The position numbers and the translations under genes are program-made. A stretch of DNA of 64,000 nt from Deltaproteobacteria bacterium (lineage in GTDB: Bacteria; Desulfobacterota; DSM-4660; Desulfatiglandales; Desulfatiglandaceae): positions 1 to 64,000 of the forward strand of contig JAFDIS010000006.1 in NCBI GenBank assembly GCA_019307945.1, read 5' to 3'. This document shows positions 12,057-20,968 of this stretch, in pieces. A model generated the notes under the pieces. It was not told the origin of the DNA and did no database searches. It saw only the letters and a list, made by a program, of their open reading frames with translations. The stretch's first letter is position 1. Each line of letters begins with the position of its first letter.

Positions 12057-12901
12057 GAGAGTATACACATACCATTCTTTGCGTGGACGACGAGGAAAAC
12101 GTTCTCCGCGCCCTCAAGCGCCTCCTGCGCAAGGAGCGCTATCGAATTCTGAGCGCGTCCACCGGGCGGGAAGGCCTCAGGGTCCTGGAGGAAGAGGACG
12201 TACACCTGGTGATCTGCGACCAGCGCATGCCGGAGATGAGCGGGACGGAGTTCCTGGCCCGGGTCAAAGAAGACTACCCGGACGTGATCCGCATGATCCT
12301 CACGGGGTATACGGATGTGGATTCGATCACCGAGTCGGTAAACAAGGGGCACATATACAAGTTCCTTCTCAAACCCTGGAACGATCAAAACCTCAAGCAG
12401 GAGATCCAGCGGGCCCTGGAACAATACGACCTGATCGCAGCAAACCGCGCGCTCCACGAAAAGGTCCTCCGGCAAAACCAGGAACTCACCCGCATAAACG
12501 AGGGCCTGGAGACGCTGGTCCGGGAGAGGACCCGGGAACTGCAGATCCAGAACCAGGCCCTGGAGCTGTCCCACGCGATCCTGGAAGACCTCCCCGTTCC
12601 CATCGTGGGGGTGAGCGCCGAGGGTATGGTCGTCCTGGTCAACAGGGAGGCTAGGGCCCTCGAGACCCCGGAAGGGGCCATCGAAGAAGGGAGGAGACTC
12701 TCCCGCTACTTTGATGAATTGGTCTCGGGCTGCGTGGCGCGCGTGCTGCGGGACGGAGCCTCTGAGAGCCTGAAGGCGGGGATTTCGGGAGAGAGCCCTT
12801 TTCGGGTGACCGTGACACCGCTTTCAGGGAGATTCAAGGGCAAGGGAGTCATTCTGGCCCTCGAGTCTCGGGGCAAGGGTCGTGGCCCCTGTGATCCATG
12901 A
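12053..12901 (+). CDS. Response regulator with coiled coil and C-terminal PAS-like domain
   Basis: The 282-aa protein has a receiver (ICDQRMPEMSG) strongly similar to that of the HD-GYP protein at 9794, including a GYTDVDSITESVNKG segment that parallels GYSDMDAIVEAVNKG. A coiled coil follows (about 135-180), then a short PAS-like domain (LEDLPVPIVGVSAEGMVVLV). No output enzyme is present. It may be a sibling of the 9794 protein that lost HD-GYP or exchanged it for a sensor module. The start overlaps the HDOD stop. Confidence 0.88.
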   Translation: MREYTHTILCVDDEENVLRALKRLLRKERYRILSASTGREGLRVLEEEDVHLVICDQRMPEMSGTEFLARVKEDYPDVIRMILTGYTDVDSITESVNKGHIYKFLLKPWNDQNLKQEIQRALEQYDLIAANRALHEKVLRQNQELTRINEGLETLVRERTRELQIQNQALELSHAILEDLPVPIVGVSAEGMVVLVNREARALETPEGAIEEGRRLSRYFDELVSGCVARVLRDGASESLKAGISGESPFRVTVTPLSGRFKGKGVILALESRGKGRGPCDP

Positions 12902-13244
12902 TGTACCCGGTGAAGGAGAGACGCTGCAGGATTCCCGAATTTTATCGATGGTGGGCCCGATGAAAGAGAAAAAACCGCGGGAGGACGTGCAAGAAAGGAC
13001 CGAAGAATCGTGTCGAAGGGAGGATATCTCACCTTCCGAATCTTCCGGGGATCCCGGAATCGCCTTAGGCGAATCTCTGCTTCGCGCCAGACTGAGGGAA
13101 GCTGCGACCGCGTACCAGAAACAGATGAAACGCAATATTCTCACAGCCTTGATGGACTCCCCGGGGTCTCCGGAAAGGGTCGAAATTTCACGAAAGGGGT
13201 CTGAACGACACAAGAGTCGGGGAGGGAGGAGCAACCGCAAGTGA
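12882..13244 (+). CDS. Small hydrophilic protein coupled to a hybrid kinase, function unknown
   Basis: The reading frame of up to 120 aa bridges two signalling genes. The N-terminal half is charged and low-complexity. A helix (SLLRARLREAATAYQKQMKRNILTAL) near residues 63-90 is the only clear structure. Its stop overlaps the GTG of the next gene (GTGA), supporting real translation. The start is uncertain: GTG 12882 overlaps the previous gene by 20 bp, and ATG 12948 or 12960 are alternatives without a clear ribosome site. Confidence 0.45.
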   Translation: MAPVIHDVPGEGETLQDSRILSMVGPMKEKKPREDVQERTEESCRREDISPSESSGDPGIALGESLLRARLREAATAYQKQMKRNILTALMDSPGSPERVEISRKGSERHKSRGGRSNRK

Positions 13245-15913
13245 GCAGTTCTCTGGAAGAAAAGATCACCTGCACCGCCCTGCGCCTGGTCGACAGTCTC
13301 TCGCCGCTGGTCCTGGGGGAGCGTCGCGCCAGGGACCCGCACTCCCTCTTGTTCTGGCGGGAGCGGATCCTTCTCTGGCTCATGGTGGGTGGTGGAATCC
13401 TCGGAGGCCTGGGCCTCCTGCTGGGGGTCGGCCGGGCCCTTCAGGCGGGGCCCTGGGTGAATGCCCTGGTATATTCGGCGGTATACGCATGTGGCCTGGT
13501 GATCACCTTTTTGAAGAATCTCCCCTACCGCGTCCGGGCCTGGATCTGGCTCATGGGGTTTTTCACGCTGGGGACGGTCTCCCTTTGGGCCTCGGGATTC
13601 TTGGGCCCTGGAAGGATATGGCTGTTCTTCTTCGCCCTGGGCGCCGCCCTGCTTCTGGGACTTCGAGGGGGCATTGCGGCCCTGGCCCTGAACGCGGGGG
13701 CCCTGGCATGGATTCTGTGGTGGGCCGGGCCCCAGGCCCCATGGTGGCAGGCCGGGAACCCTCAATTTTCCCTGCTTTTGATTTCGAGCTGCACCGGTTC
13801 CATGACTGCTTACGCCGTTTGCGCTGTGGGAATCGCCACGCTGGCGAATTCCATCGGGCGAGTCCTGGAAGAAGAAAGGATCCTTTCGGCGGGCCTTGCA
13901 GAGGCCAACCGCAGGCTCCAAGCGGAGGTAGCCGTGCGCCTGGAAGCCGAAAGGGCCGCGCGGGTCGGTGAGAAGAATCTTCGTGAGATCCTGGAGGGTT
14001 CAGCCATCGCCACCTTCGTGATCGACCGGGAACACCGGATCACCCACTGGAACCGGGCCTGCGAGGTCCTCACGGGCGTGCCGGCCTCATCCATGGTGGG
14101 AACGCGCAAGGCGGGTGAGGTTTTCTACGGCAGGCCCCGCCCCGTGATGGGGAACCTGGTACTGGACGGGGCGCCGGAGTCGCGGATCGCGGAGCATTAC
14201 GACGGGGCCTATAGACGGTCGGCGCTCTTGCCCGGTGCCTTCGAGGGCGAGGGCTTCTTCCCACACTTCGGAGAAAAAGGCAAGTGGGTGTTTTTCACGG
14301 CCGCGCCTATCAAGAACGCCCAGGGGGAGACGGTGGGGGCCGTGGAGACGCTCCAGGACATTACGGCCAGGAAGGAGGCCGAAACCGCACTTGAAAAGAG
14401 CGAGGCCTTTCACCGGGGACTCATGGAGACCCTGGAGGACATGGTGTTTCGCATCGATCTCAACGGCCGATTCAGCTATCTCAACCCGGCCTTCGAGCGC
14501 CTCACGGGGCACCGGGCCCGGGACTGGGTGGGCCGACCCTTCCTGGAACTCGTGGCGCCGGAGTCGGCGGCCCTGGTGCGGGAGCAGTTCAGGCGGGGTA
14601 TTACGGGGGAGAGCCTCGCTACCGAGGAGGTTTGTCTCCTGGACCATCGGGGCGAAAAGATCCCCGTGGAAATCAACGTGGTGAACCTCAAGGACGAGCA
14701 GGGTCGGACCGCCGGCCGCCTGGGCGTCGCACGGGACTTGAGGGACAGGATTCGGGCTCGCGAGGAGAGGGCCCGGCTCGAGCGCCGCCTGCGGCAGTCG
14801 GAGAAGATGGAGGCCATCGGGACCCTGGCAGGCGGCATCGCTCACGACTTCAACAACATCCTCTACGCGGTCATCGGCTACACGGAACTGTCCATGGACG
14901 AGGTGGGCGAGGGGCATCCTGCATGGTGTTTCTTGGAGGAAGTCCTGCGGGCCGCCCAGAGGGCGAAGGACCTTGTAGGCCAGATTCTGACCTTCAGCCG
15001 CCAGGGCCCGGATGAGCGGCGACCCGTGCGGGTGGACACGGTTGTGCGGGAGGCAATGGGGCTGCTCAGGGCCTCCATTCCCAGCACCATAGAGATAAGG
15101 CAGGAAATCGAGACCGAGGCACTGGTAACGGCCGATCCGGTGAGGCTCCACCAGGTGGTCGTGAACCTCTGCACCAATGCCGCCCAGGCCATGGAAGAGA
15201 AAGGCGGTACTCTTACGGTGCGCCTGGAGGAAAAGCCCGAAGTGCCCTCGAGGCTCGGGCCGGCACCCGGCCCTTACCTCCTCCTTACTGTCGAGGACAC
15301 GGGGCCCGGCATGCCTGAAAAAGTCCTTGACCGGGTGTTCGAACCCTTTTTCACCACCAAGGACAGAGGCAAGGGCACGGGCATGGGTCTTTCCGTGGTA
15401 CACGGTATCGTGGAAGGGTACGGCGGCACTGTGACCGCTCAGAGCGAGCCGGGCAAGGGTGCGGTGTTTCGTGTCTACCTTCCGGCGACGGGGTCGGGTG
15501 CAGAGACAGGGGACTCGGACGATGTCAAGTGCCCCGTTCCCATGGGACGGGGAGAACGGATCCTCTTTGTGGACGATGAAGAGGCACTGGTCGCCCTGGG
15601 ACAGCGGATGATCGAGTCCCTGGGCTATCGGGTAACCACCCGGGTGAGCAGTCTGGAAGCCTTGGAGCTTTTCCGTGCGAGCCCCTCGCGGTTCGACGCG
15701 GTGGTGACGGATTTGACCATGCCCCACATGAAGGGAGATGAACTGGCCAGGGAGATCACTCGTATCAGACGGGACATCCCCGTGATTCTCTGTACCGGGT
15801 TCGGGGCTGAAGCCGCCGGCCCCTCAAACGGGATCCGGGCGGTGGTGAATAAGCCGATCCTGCGGAAAGATCTGGCGCAAACCCTGGCAGAGATCCTGCG
15901 GGAGGCCCCCTGA
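13241..15913 (+). CDS. Membrane PAS hybrid histidine kinase with C-terminal receiver
   Basis: The 890-aa protein begins with a multi-pass membrane region (about six hydrophobic segments between residues 45 and 205). Two PAS domains follow (about 245-380 and 385-505), then HisKA with His535 ([10 protein letters not shown]), HATPase_c ([13 protein letters not shown]) and a receiver ([11 protein letters not shown]). The kinase core is a close relative of that in the first gene of the block: both share DLVGQILTF-x-RQG and LLRAS-x-PSxxEIR segments. The GTG start has a GGGAGGAG ribosome site. It is last in the operon and ends 60 bp before a convergent gene. Confidence 0.92.
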   Translation: MSSSLEEKITCTALRLVDSLSPLVLGERRARDPHSLLFWRERILLWLMVGGGILGGLGLLLGVGRALQAGPWVNALVYSAVYACGLVITFLKNLPYRVRAWIWLMGFFTLGTVSLWASGFLGPGRIWLFFFALGAALLLGLRGGIAALALNAGALAWILWWAGPQAPWWQAGNPQFSLLLISSCTGSMTAYAVCAVGIATLANSIGRVLEEERILSAGLAEANRRLQAEVAVRLEAERAARVGEKNLREILEGSAIATFVIDREHRITHWNRACEVLTGVPASSMVGTRKAGEVFYGRPRPVMGNLVLDGAPESRIAEHYDGAYRRSALLPGAFEGEGFFPHFGEKGKWVFFTAAPIKNAQGETVGAVETLQDITARKEAETALEKSEAFHRGLMETLEDMVFRIDLNGRFSYLNPAFERLTGHRARDWVGRPFLELVAPESAALVREQFRRGITGESLATEEVCLLDHRGEKIPVEINVVNLKDEQGRTAGRLGVARDLRDRIRAREERARLERRLRQSEKMEAIGTLAGGIAHDFNNILYAVIGYTELSMDEVGEGHPAWCFLEEVLRAAQRAKDLVGQILTFSRQGPDERRPVRVDTVVREAMGLLRASIPSTIEIRQEIETEALVTADPVRLHQVVVNLCTNAAQAMEEKGGTLTVRLEEKPEVPSRLGPAPGPYLLLTVEDTGPGMPEKVLDRVFEPFFTTKDRGKGTGMGLSVVHGIVEGYGGTVTAQSEPGKGAVFRVYLPATGSGAETGDSDDVKCPVPMGRGERILFVDDEEALVALGQRMIESLGYRVTTRVSSLEALELFRASPSRFDAVVTDLTMPHMKGDELAREITRIRRDIPVILCTGFGAEAAGPSNGIRAVVNKPILRKDLAQTLAEILREAP

Positions 15914-15975
15914 GATGGCCATGGCCCTTGCAGCAGCCGGTTGAGGCCCCGGCGGATTTTTCGGCGGAATCATCC

Positions 15976-16485
15976 TTATTGGGCCCTGTCCCCCCTCGCA
16001 TGAGCTACGCCCACCAGTCCCAGGAGGCCCGAACCCAGGAGCAGGAGGCTTCCGGGTATGGAGACCGGCGACATGTCAAAATCTTCCGTGGCGGTCCAGG
16101 CTCCGTCGTAAATCAGGGTTCCCGCACCCTGGACCGCACCGTCCAGCATCTCGGCCCACTGCATCTCAAAGGGCGCCTTGTCGGAAAAGCGGACCTGCCA
16201 CCTGCCCTTTCCGGCCGCGATCTCGGGCCCCGCACCCCGGAGGTAAGTGGATGTCTGAACCTCGGTATTCCATCCCTGGGGATTGTTGGGCTGTTTCCAG
16301 TCCAGGAACGTCACGTCGCCTCCGGTGAGCCAGAGGTGAATTTCGTCCGGATCGTAATCATTCCGAAAGACCTGGGTCCAGGGGGCCGCCTGGGCCTCTC
16401 TCTCCCAGGCCGGTGTCGTGAGGCAAAGGGCGACGGCCAGCAGCAATGCGGCGCCGGCCATGATTTTCTTGGTATGTTTCGGCAT
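15976..16485 (-). CDS. PEP-CTERM-type secreted protein
   Basis: The 169-aa protein has an N-terminal signal peptide (KKIMAGAALLLAVALCLT, with cleavage near AQA-AP) and a C-terminal sorting signal: the SIPGS motif, the hydrophobic run LLLLGSGLLGLVGVA, and a basic tail HARGDR. This is the VPxPG/PEP variant seen in Desulfobacterota PEP-CTERM proteins, which are processed by exosortase and delivered to the cell surface or matrix. The middle part (about 35-140, tryptophan-rich) matches nothing I know. No exosortase is encoded in the window. It has its own sigma-54 promoter. Confidence 0.75.
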   Translation of the reverse strand: MPKHTKKIMAGAALLLAVALCLTTPAWEREAQAAPWTQVFRNDYDPDEIHLWLTGGDVTFLDWKQPNNPQGWNTEVQTSTYLRGAGPEIAAGKGRWQVRFSDKAPFEMQWAEMLDGAVQGAGTLIYDGAWTATEDFDMSPVSIPGSLLLLGSGLLGLVGVAHARGDRAQ

Positions 16486-16564
16486 GAAAAGTCACATCCT
16501 TTCATTTTCCAACTGTCCCGGCGAAGATTATCCATGGGCGACACCGGGGGTCGGCCTTTGAAAA

Positions 16565-16580
16565 TGCAAGAGTCGTGCCT
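16565..16580 (-). promoter_or_regulatory. Sigma-54 (-24/-12) promoter for the PEP-CTERM gene
   Basis: On the minus strand the sequence AGGCACG-N4-TTGCA matches the -24/-12 consensus, with the GG and GC dinucleotides exactly 10 bp apart (CC at 16578-16579 and GC at 16566-16567 in plus-strand letters). Transcription should begin about 70 bases before the ATG at 16485. PEP-CTERM genes are frequently sigma-54 controlled, and a sigma-54 activator is encoded next door. Confidence 0.8.
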
Positions 16581-16601
16581 GAACAATGCATTCAAGAGAA
16601 A

Positions 16602-16619
16602 CGAAAAAGGCCTTTTTCG
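16602..16619. repeat. Perfect 18-bp palindrome upstream of the sigma-54 promoter
   Basis: CGAAAAAGG and CCTTTTTCG form a gapless palindrome 22 bp upstream of the -24 element of the PEP-CTERM promoter. It may be an activator-binding site, although that is closer than usual for a sigma-54 enhancer. A hairpin role for the activator transcript, which ends at 16772, is less likely because there is no loop. Confidence 0.45.
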
Positions 16620-16771
16620 CCTGTGAAAACAAGCAAATGGCATTTTTCAAGGCAAAAATCCTACGGAATGAGAAGCGAGGTTCCGAGCAACACCGTGAAG
16701 AACTCGTAATCAGAGGTTGTTGGGATTACGATTTGGTAATCGACGTGGTCATTCCTTCGGGGGAGGCGGCT

Positions 16772-18139
16772 CTAACGGTTCCGCTTCCAGCCCGGATGAG
16801 TGATCCCGAATTTGCGGATCTTGTAGTTGAGGGCCCGGGGGGTGACGCCAAGGGCCAGGGCGGCATCCTTCTGCACCCAACGGGCATCTTCCAGGGCCTT
16901 GAGGATGAGCGCCTTTTCCTGGCTCCGGAGCCGGTCCGCACCTGCGGGCACGGGTCGTTCTCCCCCGCCGGAACTTTCGGTGCCGCTGAGGGAGATGCTA
17001 TCGGAACCGATCACGTCTCCCTCTTCCAGGATGGCGGCCCGCTCGATGGTGTTGGCCATCTGGCGGATGTTCCCGGGCCACGAGTAGGCTCGGAAGCGTT
17101 CAAGGACCTCGGGGGCAAACCCCGTGATCCGTTTTCTCAGGGTTCGACAGACCCGCTCCAGGAGCCAGTGGGCAAGTGGTTCGATACACTGTCGTCGTTC
17201 CCTGAGAGGTGGCAGGTGCACGGTCAGGACGTTGATTCGATAAAAGAGGTCTTCGCGGAATTTTCCCCCGCCGATCTGCTCTTCCAGGACGCGGTTGGTG
17301 GCGGCTATGACGCGAACGTCCGAGCGGATGGTGCGGTTTCCGCCCACCCGCTCAAAGGCCTTTTCCTCCAAGACCCGCAGGAGCTTGCCCTGGAGGGGCA
17401 TACTCAATTCCCCGATCTCGTCCAGAAAAATCGTCCCGCCCTGGGCCTGCTCAAAGCGTCCCACTCTCACCCTGTCGGCCCCGGTAAACGCCCCCTTTTC
17501 GTGACCGAACAGTTCGCTTTCAAGAAGCGTTTCCGGGATGTTGGAGCAGTTGATCTTCACAAAGGGCTTGTGCCTTCGGTGGCCGTTGAAATGGATGCTT
17601 CCGGAAAGGAAGCTCTTGCCGGTCCCGGTCTCCCCCGTCATGAGGATCGTGGCGTCGGTCTCGGCGAATTTTTTGAGCGATCTGATCACCGCCTTCATGT
17701 TGGGACTCTCCGCTATGATTCGGTCAAAATCATAGATCACGTCCTGCTCGTGCCGGAGATAATCGATTTCTCCCCGCAGGCTCTTGGTGTCAAGGGCCCG
17801 GTCCACGGCCAGGCGAATCTTGGCGGCCGAATAAGGCTTCCCCACGAAATCGAAGGCCCCTTCCTTGATGGCCCGCACCACGATTTCCGTTTCCTCCGTC
17901 TCGCTGGTCACCACCACCGGCATGTGAGGGCGCAGTGTGCGGATACGGGAGAGGAACCGGAAGGGATCCCCCGGCGCGGCCTGCAGGTCCAGGATCACCA
18001 GGTCATGGTGGCGTGAGGAAAGCCTGTGCTCCAGATCTCCTTCGGGGGACAGGAATTCCAGCGGGTGATCCGGCTCGAAGCCCCGGGAAAGGACCTCCCT
18101 CCAGCGTTTCTGATTTTCAACGGCCAGGATGCTGCCCAT
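16772..18139 (-). CDS. Sigma-54-dependent response regulator (PrsR-like candidate)
   Basis: The 455-aa protein has an N-terminal receiver (VILDLQ phospho-acceptor, FVGKP lysine, but only one acidic residue visible in the early VEN segment), an AAA+ domain with Walker A GETGTGKS and GAFTGA, and a Fis-type helix-turn-helix (VQKDAALALGVTPRALNYKIRKFGI). ATG 18139 has a strong GAGGAAAGGA site. It sits just upstream of a PEP-CTERM gene that carries a sigma-54 promoter, the arrangement expected for PrsR, the PEP-CTERM regulator. I infer that role from context and not from a diagnostic motif. Confidence 0.88.
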   Translation of the reverse strand: MGSILAVENQKRWREVLSRGFEPDHPLEFLSPEGDLEHRLSSRHHDLVILDLQAAPGDPFRFLSRIRTLRPHMPVVVTSETEETEIVVRAIKEGAFDFVGKPYSAAKIRLAVDRALDTKSLRGEIDYLRHEQDVIYDFDRIIAESPNMKAVIRSLKKFAETDATILMTGETGTGKSFLSGSIHFNGHRRHKPFVKINCSNIPETLLESELFGHEKGAFTGADRVRVGRFEQAQGGTIFLDEIGELSMPLQGKLLRVLEEKAFERVGGNRTIRSDVRVIAATNRVLEEQIGGGKFREDLFYRINVLTVHLPPLRERRQCIEPLAHWLLERVCRTLRKRITGFAPEVLERFRAYSWPGNIRQMANTIERAAILEEGDVIGSDSISLSGTESSGGGERPVPAGADRLRSQEKALILKALEDARWVQKDAALALGVTPRALNYKIRKFGITHPGWKRNR

Positions 18140-18232
18140 GGTGTTTCCTTTCCTCAATCATAGAGTGAAACCCGATCATGCCCCTGTCCCCACAGGCCCT
18201 CAGCGGGCGAATCCGAGGGCGGCCGCTCATGG

Positions 18233-19987
18233 TCACGGGGTACCCCTCTGCCTCTGCGGGGCTGTTTCTGCGAGGCGGTGGTAGCGGTCCATGTGCCGGG
18301 CCGCCCTGTCGAAGTCCCCAAGGGCCCTGCAGCAATTGGCCATGTACCGTGCGGCCTCCGCTGAGTCGGGATATTCGGCCAGGAGCGCCATGGCCTCCTC
18401 ATAGGCCCTGGCCTTCATGAGGCTTACGGTGAGGCAGAGGGCCAGTTCCTCGTCCGGGCCCAGTGCGGCCAGGCCTTGCCGCAGGATATGCACCGCCTCG
18501 GAGTGTTCGCCCCTGCGCTGTTTCAGCATGCCCAGCCCCAGGTAAGCCCTGCGGTCCGAGTGAAGAGAGAGCGCCCTGCGGAACAGGGTTTCAGCGGTCT
18601 TTTCGGGCTCGGGAATGCCGTTTGTATGGGCGTAATCACCGTGGCTGAAGGTGAGCCCCAGCCGCGAGCAGAAGTCGGCCGACAGGGGGGCCATATCCTC
18701 CCCCTCCTCCAGTTCCAGGGAGTCCACATACCCGGGAAGCCTGCCGTAAAACCCCGATCTAAGGGTCCGCCCGAAGCCCATGACGTCCTCAGCGGAAAGA
18801 TCCGGATCCATCTCGAAATACATGACGTCCTCCGTCCGGGCCAGCCATGTCTCGTCGGAGATTTTACCCTCCTTCTTGAGATCTTCGTAAAGGGTCGTGC
18901 CGGGAAAGACGTCCAGGATGTAAAAAACGGCACCCAGGGGCCTTATTCGGTCCATGAGATCCAGGGACTCCCGGATGGTCTGGTCGGTTTCTCCCCGGGA
19001 TCCGTAGATGAAATAGGCCCGGGGCAGCATTCCGCAGCGGGCCGTGAGTCGGAAGGCTCGCTCGGCCTCTTCCGGCGTGAGATCTTTCTGCAAGAAATTG
19101 CGGATCCGCTGCGAACCGCTCTCCACCCCATAGCTCACCTGGATGCACCCGGCCTTGCGCATCCAGCGCAGCACATCTTCGTCCACGTGCCGCACGTGGC
19201 TGATGGCCGCCCAGGCAACTTGGAGGCCTCGGGCCAGGATCAGCCTGCAGACCTGCACCACCCGTTTCTTGTTGAGGGTAAATGTGTCGTCGGAGACATA
19301 GAAAAAGGAGATGCCGCGACGGGCCAGGATCTCCATCTGGTCCACGAAATACTCCGGGGAATGGGCCCGCACCCTACGGCCCCAGAAGCGCGGGGACCCG
19401 CAAAAGGCGCACCTGCCGGGGCAACCCCGGGTGAGTGCAAGATGCTGGAAGTCGAAATAGCGGGCGGGCATGGGTAAGACATCCAGATCCCGGATCGGTG
19501 CCCGGTCGGGGGTCTTGACGATACGCTTCCCCTGCCGAAAGGCGATCCCCGAGACGCGGGGCAGGCGGTCGTGGCGATCCTGCTCCAGGCACTGGATCAG
19601 TTCCAGTAAGCCGTACTCTCCTTCGCCCCTGACGATGTAATCCACCTGCTCGAAGTGGCGCAGGAAATGCTCCCAGAGGAAAGTCGCGCCGACCCCCCCG
19701 AAAACCACACACACGGCGGGGTCGATCTCTTTGGCCCGGGCGGCCATGTCGAGGCCTCCCCATCGGTTGGCGTGAAGGATGCTGAAGCCCATCACGCGGG
19801 GTCGAAATTCCCGCATGAGGCCTTCCCAGTCTTGGGGGCCCCGCTCGTACCCGTTGAAGATCTCCACCTCGTGGCCAGCTTCCTTGAGGACCGCCCCCAC
19901 CGAATAGATGCCCATGGGCAACGCCCGCACGTCCTCTTCGTGGATCCTATCTTCCAGACATCTTGGATAGACGAGCAGAATCCTCAT
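18233..19987 (-). CDS. B12-binding radical SAM protein with C-terminal TPR region
   Basis: The 584-aa protein has an N-terminal cobalamin-binding-like Rossmann domain (about 1-145), a radical SAM core with the cluster motif CPGRCAFC (CxxxCxxC, about residues 193-200), and helical TPR-like repeats (about 450-570). It belongs to the large B12-dependent radical SAM superfamily, many of whose members methylate or rearrange unactivated carbon. The substrate is unknown. The ATG overlaps the stop of the upstream kinase-fold gene, so the two are co-translated. Confidence 0.85.
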   Translation of the reverse strand: MRILLVYPRCLEDRIHEEDVRALPMGIYSVGAVLKEAGHEVEIFNGYERGPQDWEGLMREFRPRVMGFSILHANRWGGLDMAARAKEIDPAVCVVFGGVGATFLWEHFLRHFEQVDYIVRGEGEYGLLELIQCLEQDRHDRLPRVSGIAFRQGKRIVKTPDRAPIRDLDVLPMPARYFDFQHLALTRGCPGRCAFCGSPRFWGRRVRAHSPEYFVDQMEILARRGISFFYVSDDTFTLNKKRVVQVCRLILARGLQVAWAAISHVRHVDEDVLRWMRKAGCIQVSYGVESGSQRIRNFLQKDLTPEEAERAFRLTARCGMLPRAYFIYGSRGETDQTIRESLDLMDRIRPLGAVFYILDVFPGTTLYEDLKKEGKISDETWLARTEDVMYFEMDPDLSAEDVMGFGRTLRSGFYGRLPGYVDSLELEEGEDMAPLSADFCSRLGLTFSHGDYAHTNGIPEPEKTAETLFRRALSLHSDRRAYLGLGMLKQRRGEHSEAVHILRQGLAALGPDEELALCLTVSLMKARAYEEAMALLAEYPDSAEAARYMANCCRALGDFDRAARHMDRYHRLAETAPQRQRGTP

Positions 19988-20907
19988 GGGTATTCTCCCC
20001 GTTTCCCGCCCCCTCCTGCCGGCTTGGTCGAAAAAGGGAGCTGCCCTCCGGCCTCGCTGAACCCCTCTTCCTTCATGGAGAGGTGAAATGCCTTTTCGAT
20101 GGCCTTGACCTCCCTGATTCTTCCCGGGTCCAGGTAGATCCGATAGAGAACTTCTGATAGGTCAGGGGGCCTGCCCAGCACCTTTTCCTCCAGGAGGGCC
20201 AGGGCCTGGATGGATTTGTCGCACACGGGGTAGCCCCGGTCGTCGACCCTGATTTTTCGGTCCATGAACACCCTGGAGATGTTGTTGATGTCCACCAGCT
20301 TGATGCGGCCCGCGCGGGTCACCAGGAGGTTCCCCACTCCGGCGAGGTCAGGTACGTGGCCCGACTCAAGTATCATGCGTTTGACGTTGCGGACAAACCC
20401 CTCGGCATGCCCCCGGAAAAGGGACAGGGCTCCCGGCTCCAGGCGGGACGCCAGATGCCGGAGTTCGGCGCCCTGGGCCGGACTCCAGGGGTCGAGTATC
20501 TCCCCTTCCACATATTCCTGCAGCCCACACAGGAGCGGTTCCCTCCCCCCGCCGATGTTATAGTCCACCAGGAATTCGTTGGACATACCCAACTGCTCGG
20601 CCTCCAGGTGTCGCAGAACGAGCTTGACACGACCGATTTCCTGTTCGGCCTCCGATGGACCTTCGAATCGAGTGCGAAAGATGCGGAGCATCTTGAGAGG
20701 TTTGGCCCGGGGAAACCGCCGAAGACCGTCCTGGAGGATTCCGGTTCTTTCCAGCTCGAGATCCCCTAGCCTGAGCACCTCCATGATATGGGACCGGAGG
20801 CCCGAGCGATGGTGCCGCCTGAACAGATAAGGGGATGGCTCCCGGATGAAATTGAGGGCCAGCACGTCCTCGTGGGACAGATAAGGCTTGTCTCGGACGT
20901 CTTCCAC
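19984..20907 (-). CDS. Kinase-fold-like protein of unknown substrate
   Basis: The 307-aa protein has a segment DLAGVGNLLVTRAGRIKLVDINN (about residues 183-205, written here only by its key positions D-x5-N and VD-x-NN). This resembles the catalytic loop and metal-binding Asp of protein-kinase-like folds such as YrbL or aminoglycoside phosphotransferases. A conventional glycine loop is not obvious. It has a GTG start at 20907 with AAGGAAGG upstream. It follows serA by 61 bp and overlaps the radical SAM gene by 4 bp, suggesting a shared pathway. Confidence 0.55.
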   Translation of the reverse strand: MEDVRDKPYLSHEDVLALNFIREPSPYLFRRHHRSGLRSHIMEVLRLGDLELERTGILQDGLRRFPRAKPLKMLRIFRTRFEGPSEAEQEIGRVKLVLRHLEAEQLGMSNEFLVDYNIGGGREPLLCGLQEYVEGEILDPWSPAQGAELRHLASRLEPGALSLFRGHAEGFVRNVKRMILESGHVPDLAGVGNLLVTRAGRIKLVDINNISRVFMDRKIRVDDRGYPVCDKSIQALALLEEKVLGRPPDLSEVLYRIYLDPGRIREVKAIEKAFHLSMKEEGFSEAGGQLPFSTKPAGGGGKRGEYP

Positions 20908-20968
20908 GCTGGTCAGTGTCCTTCCTTGGAGAAGGACCTCAGGATCTCCCGTCCATGCCGCGATTCCG

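Noticed and set aside
16637-16653. TGGCAT-like sequence resembling a plus-strand sigma-54 promoter
   Set aside because: The GG to GC spacing is 11 bp rather than 10, and no plus-strand gene follows.
16586-18016. Long plus-strand reading frame (476 aa) opposite the sigma-54 activator
   Set aside because: Its translation has no recognisable domain, whereas the minus strand gives a full REC-AAA-Fis regulator with GAFTGA. It is a GC-bias shadow.
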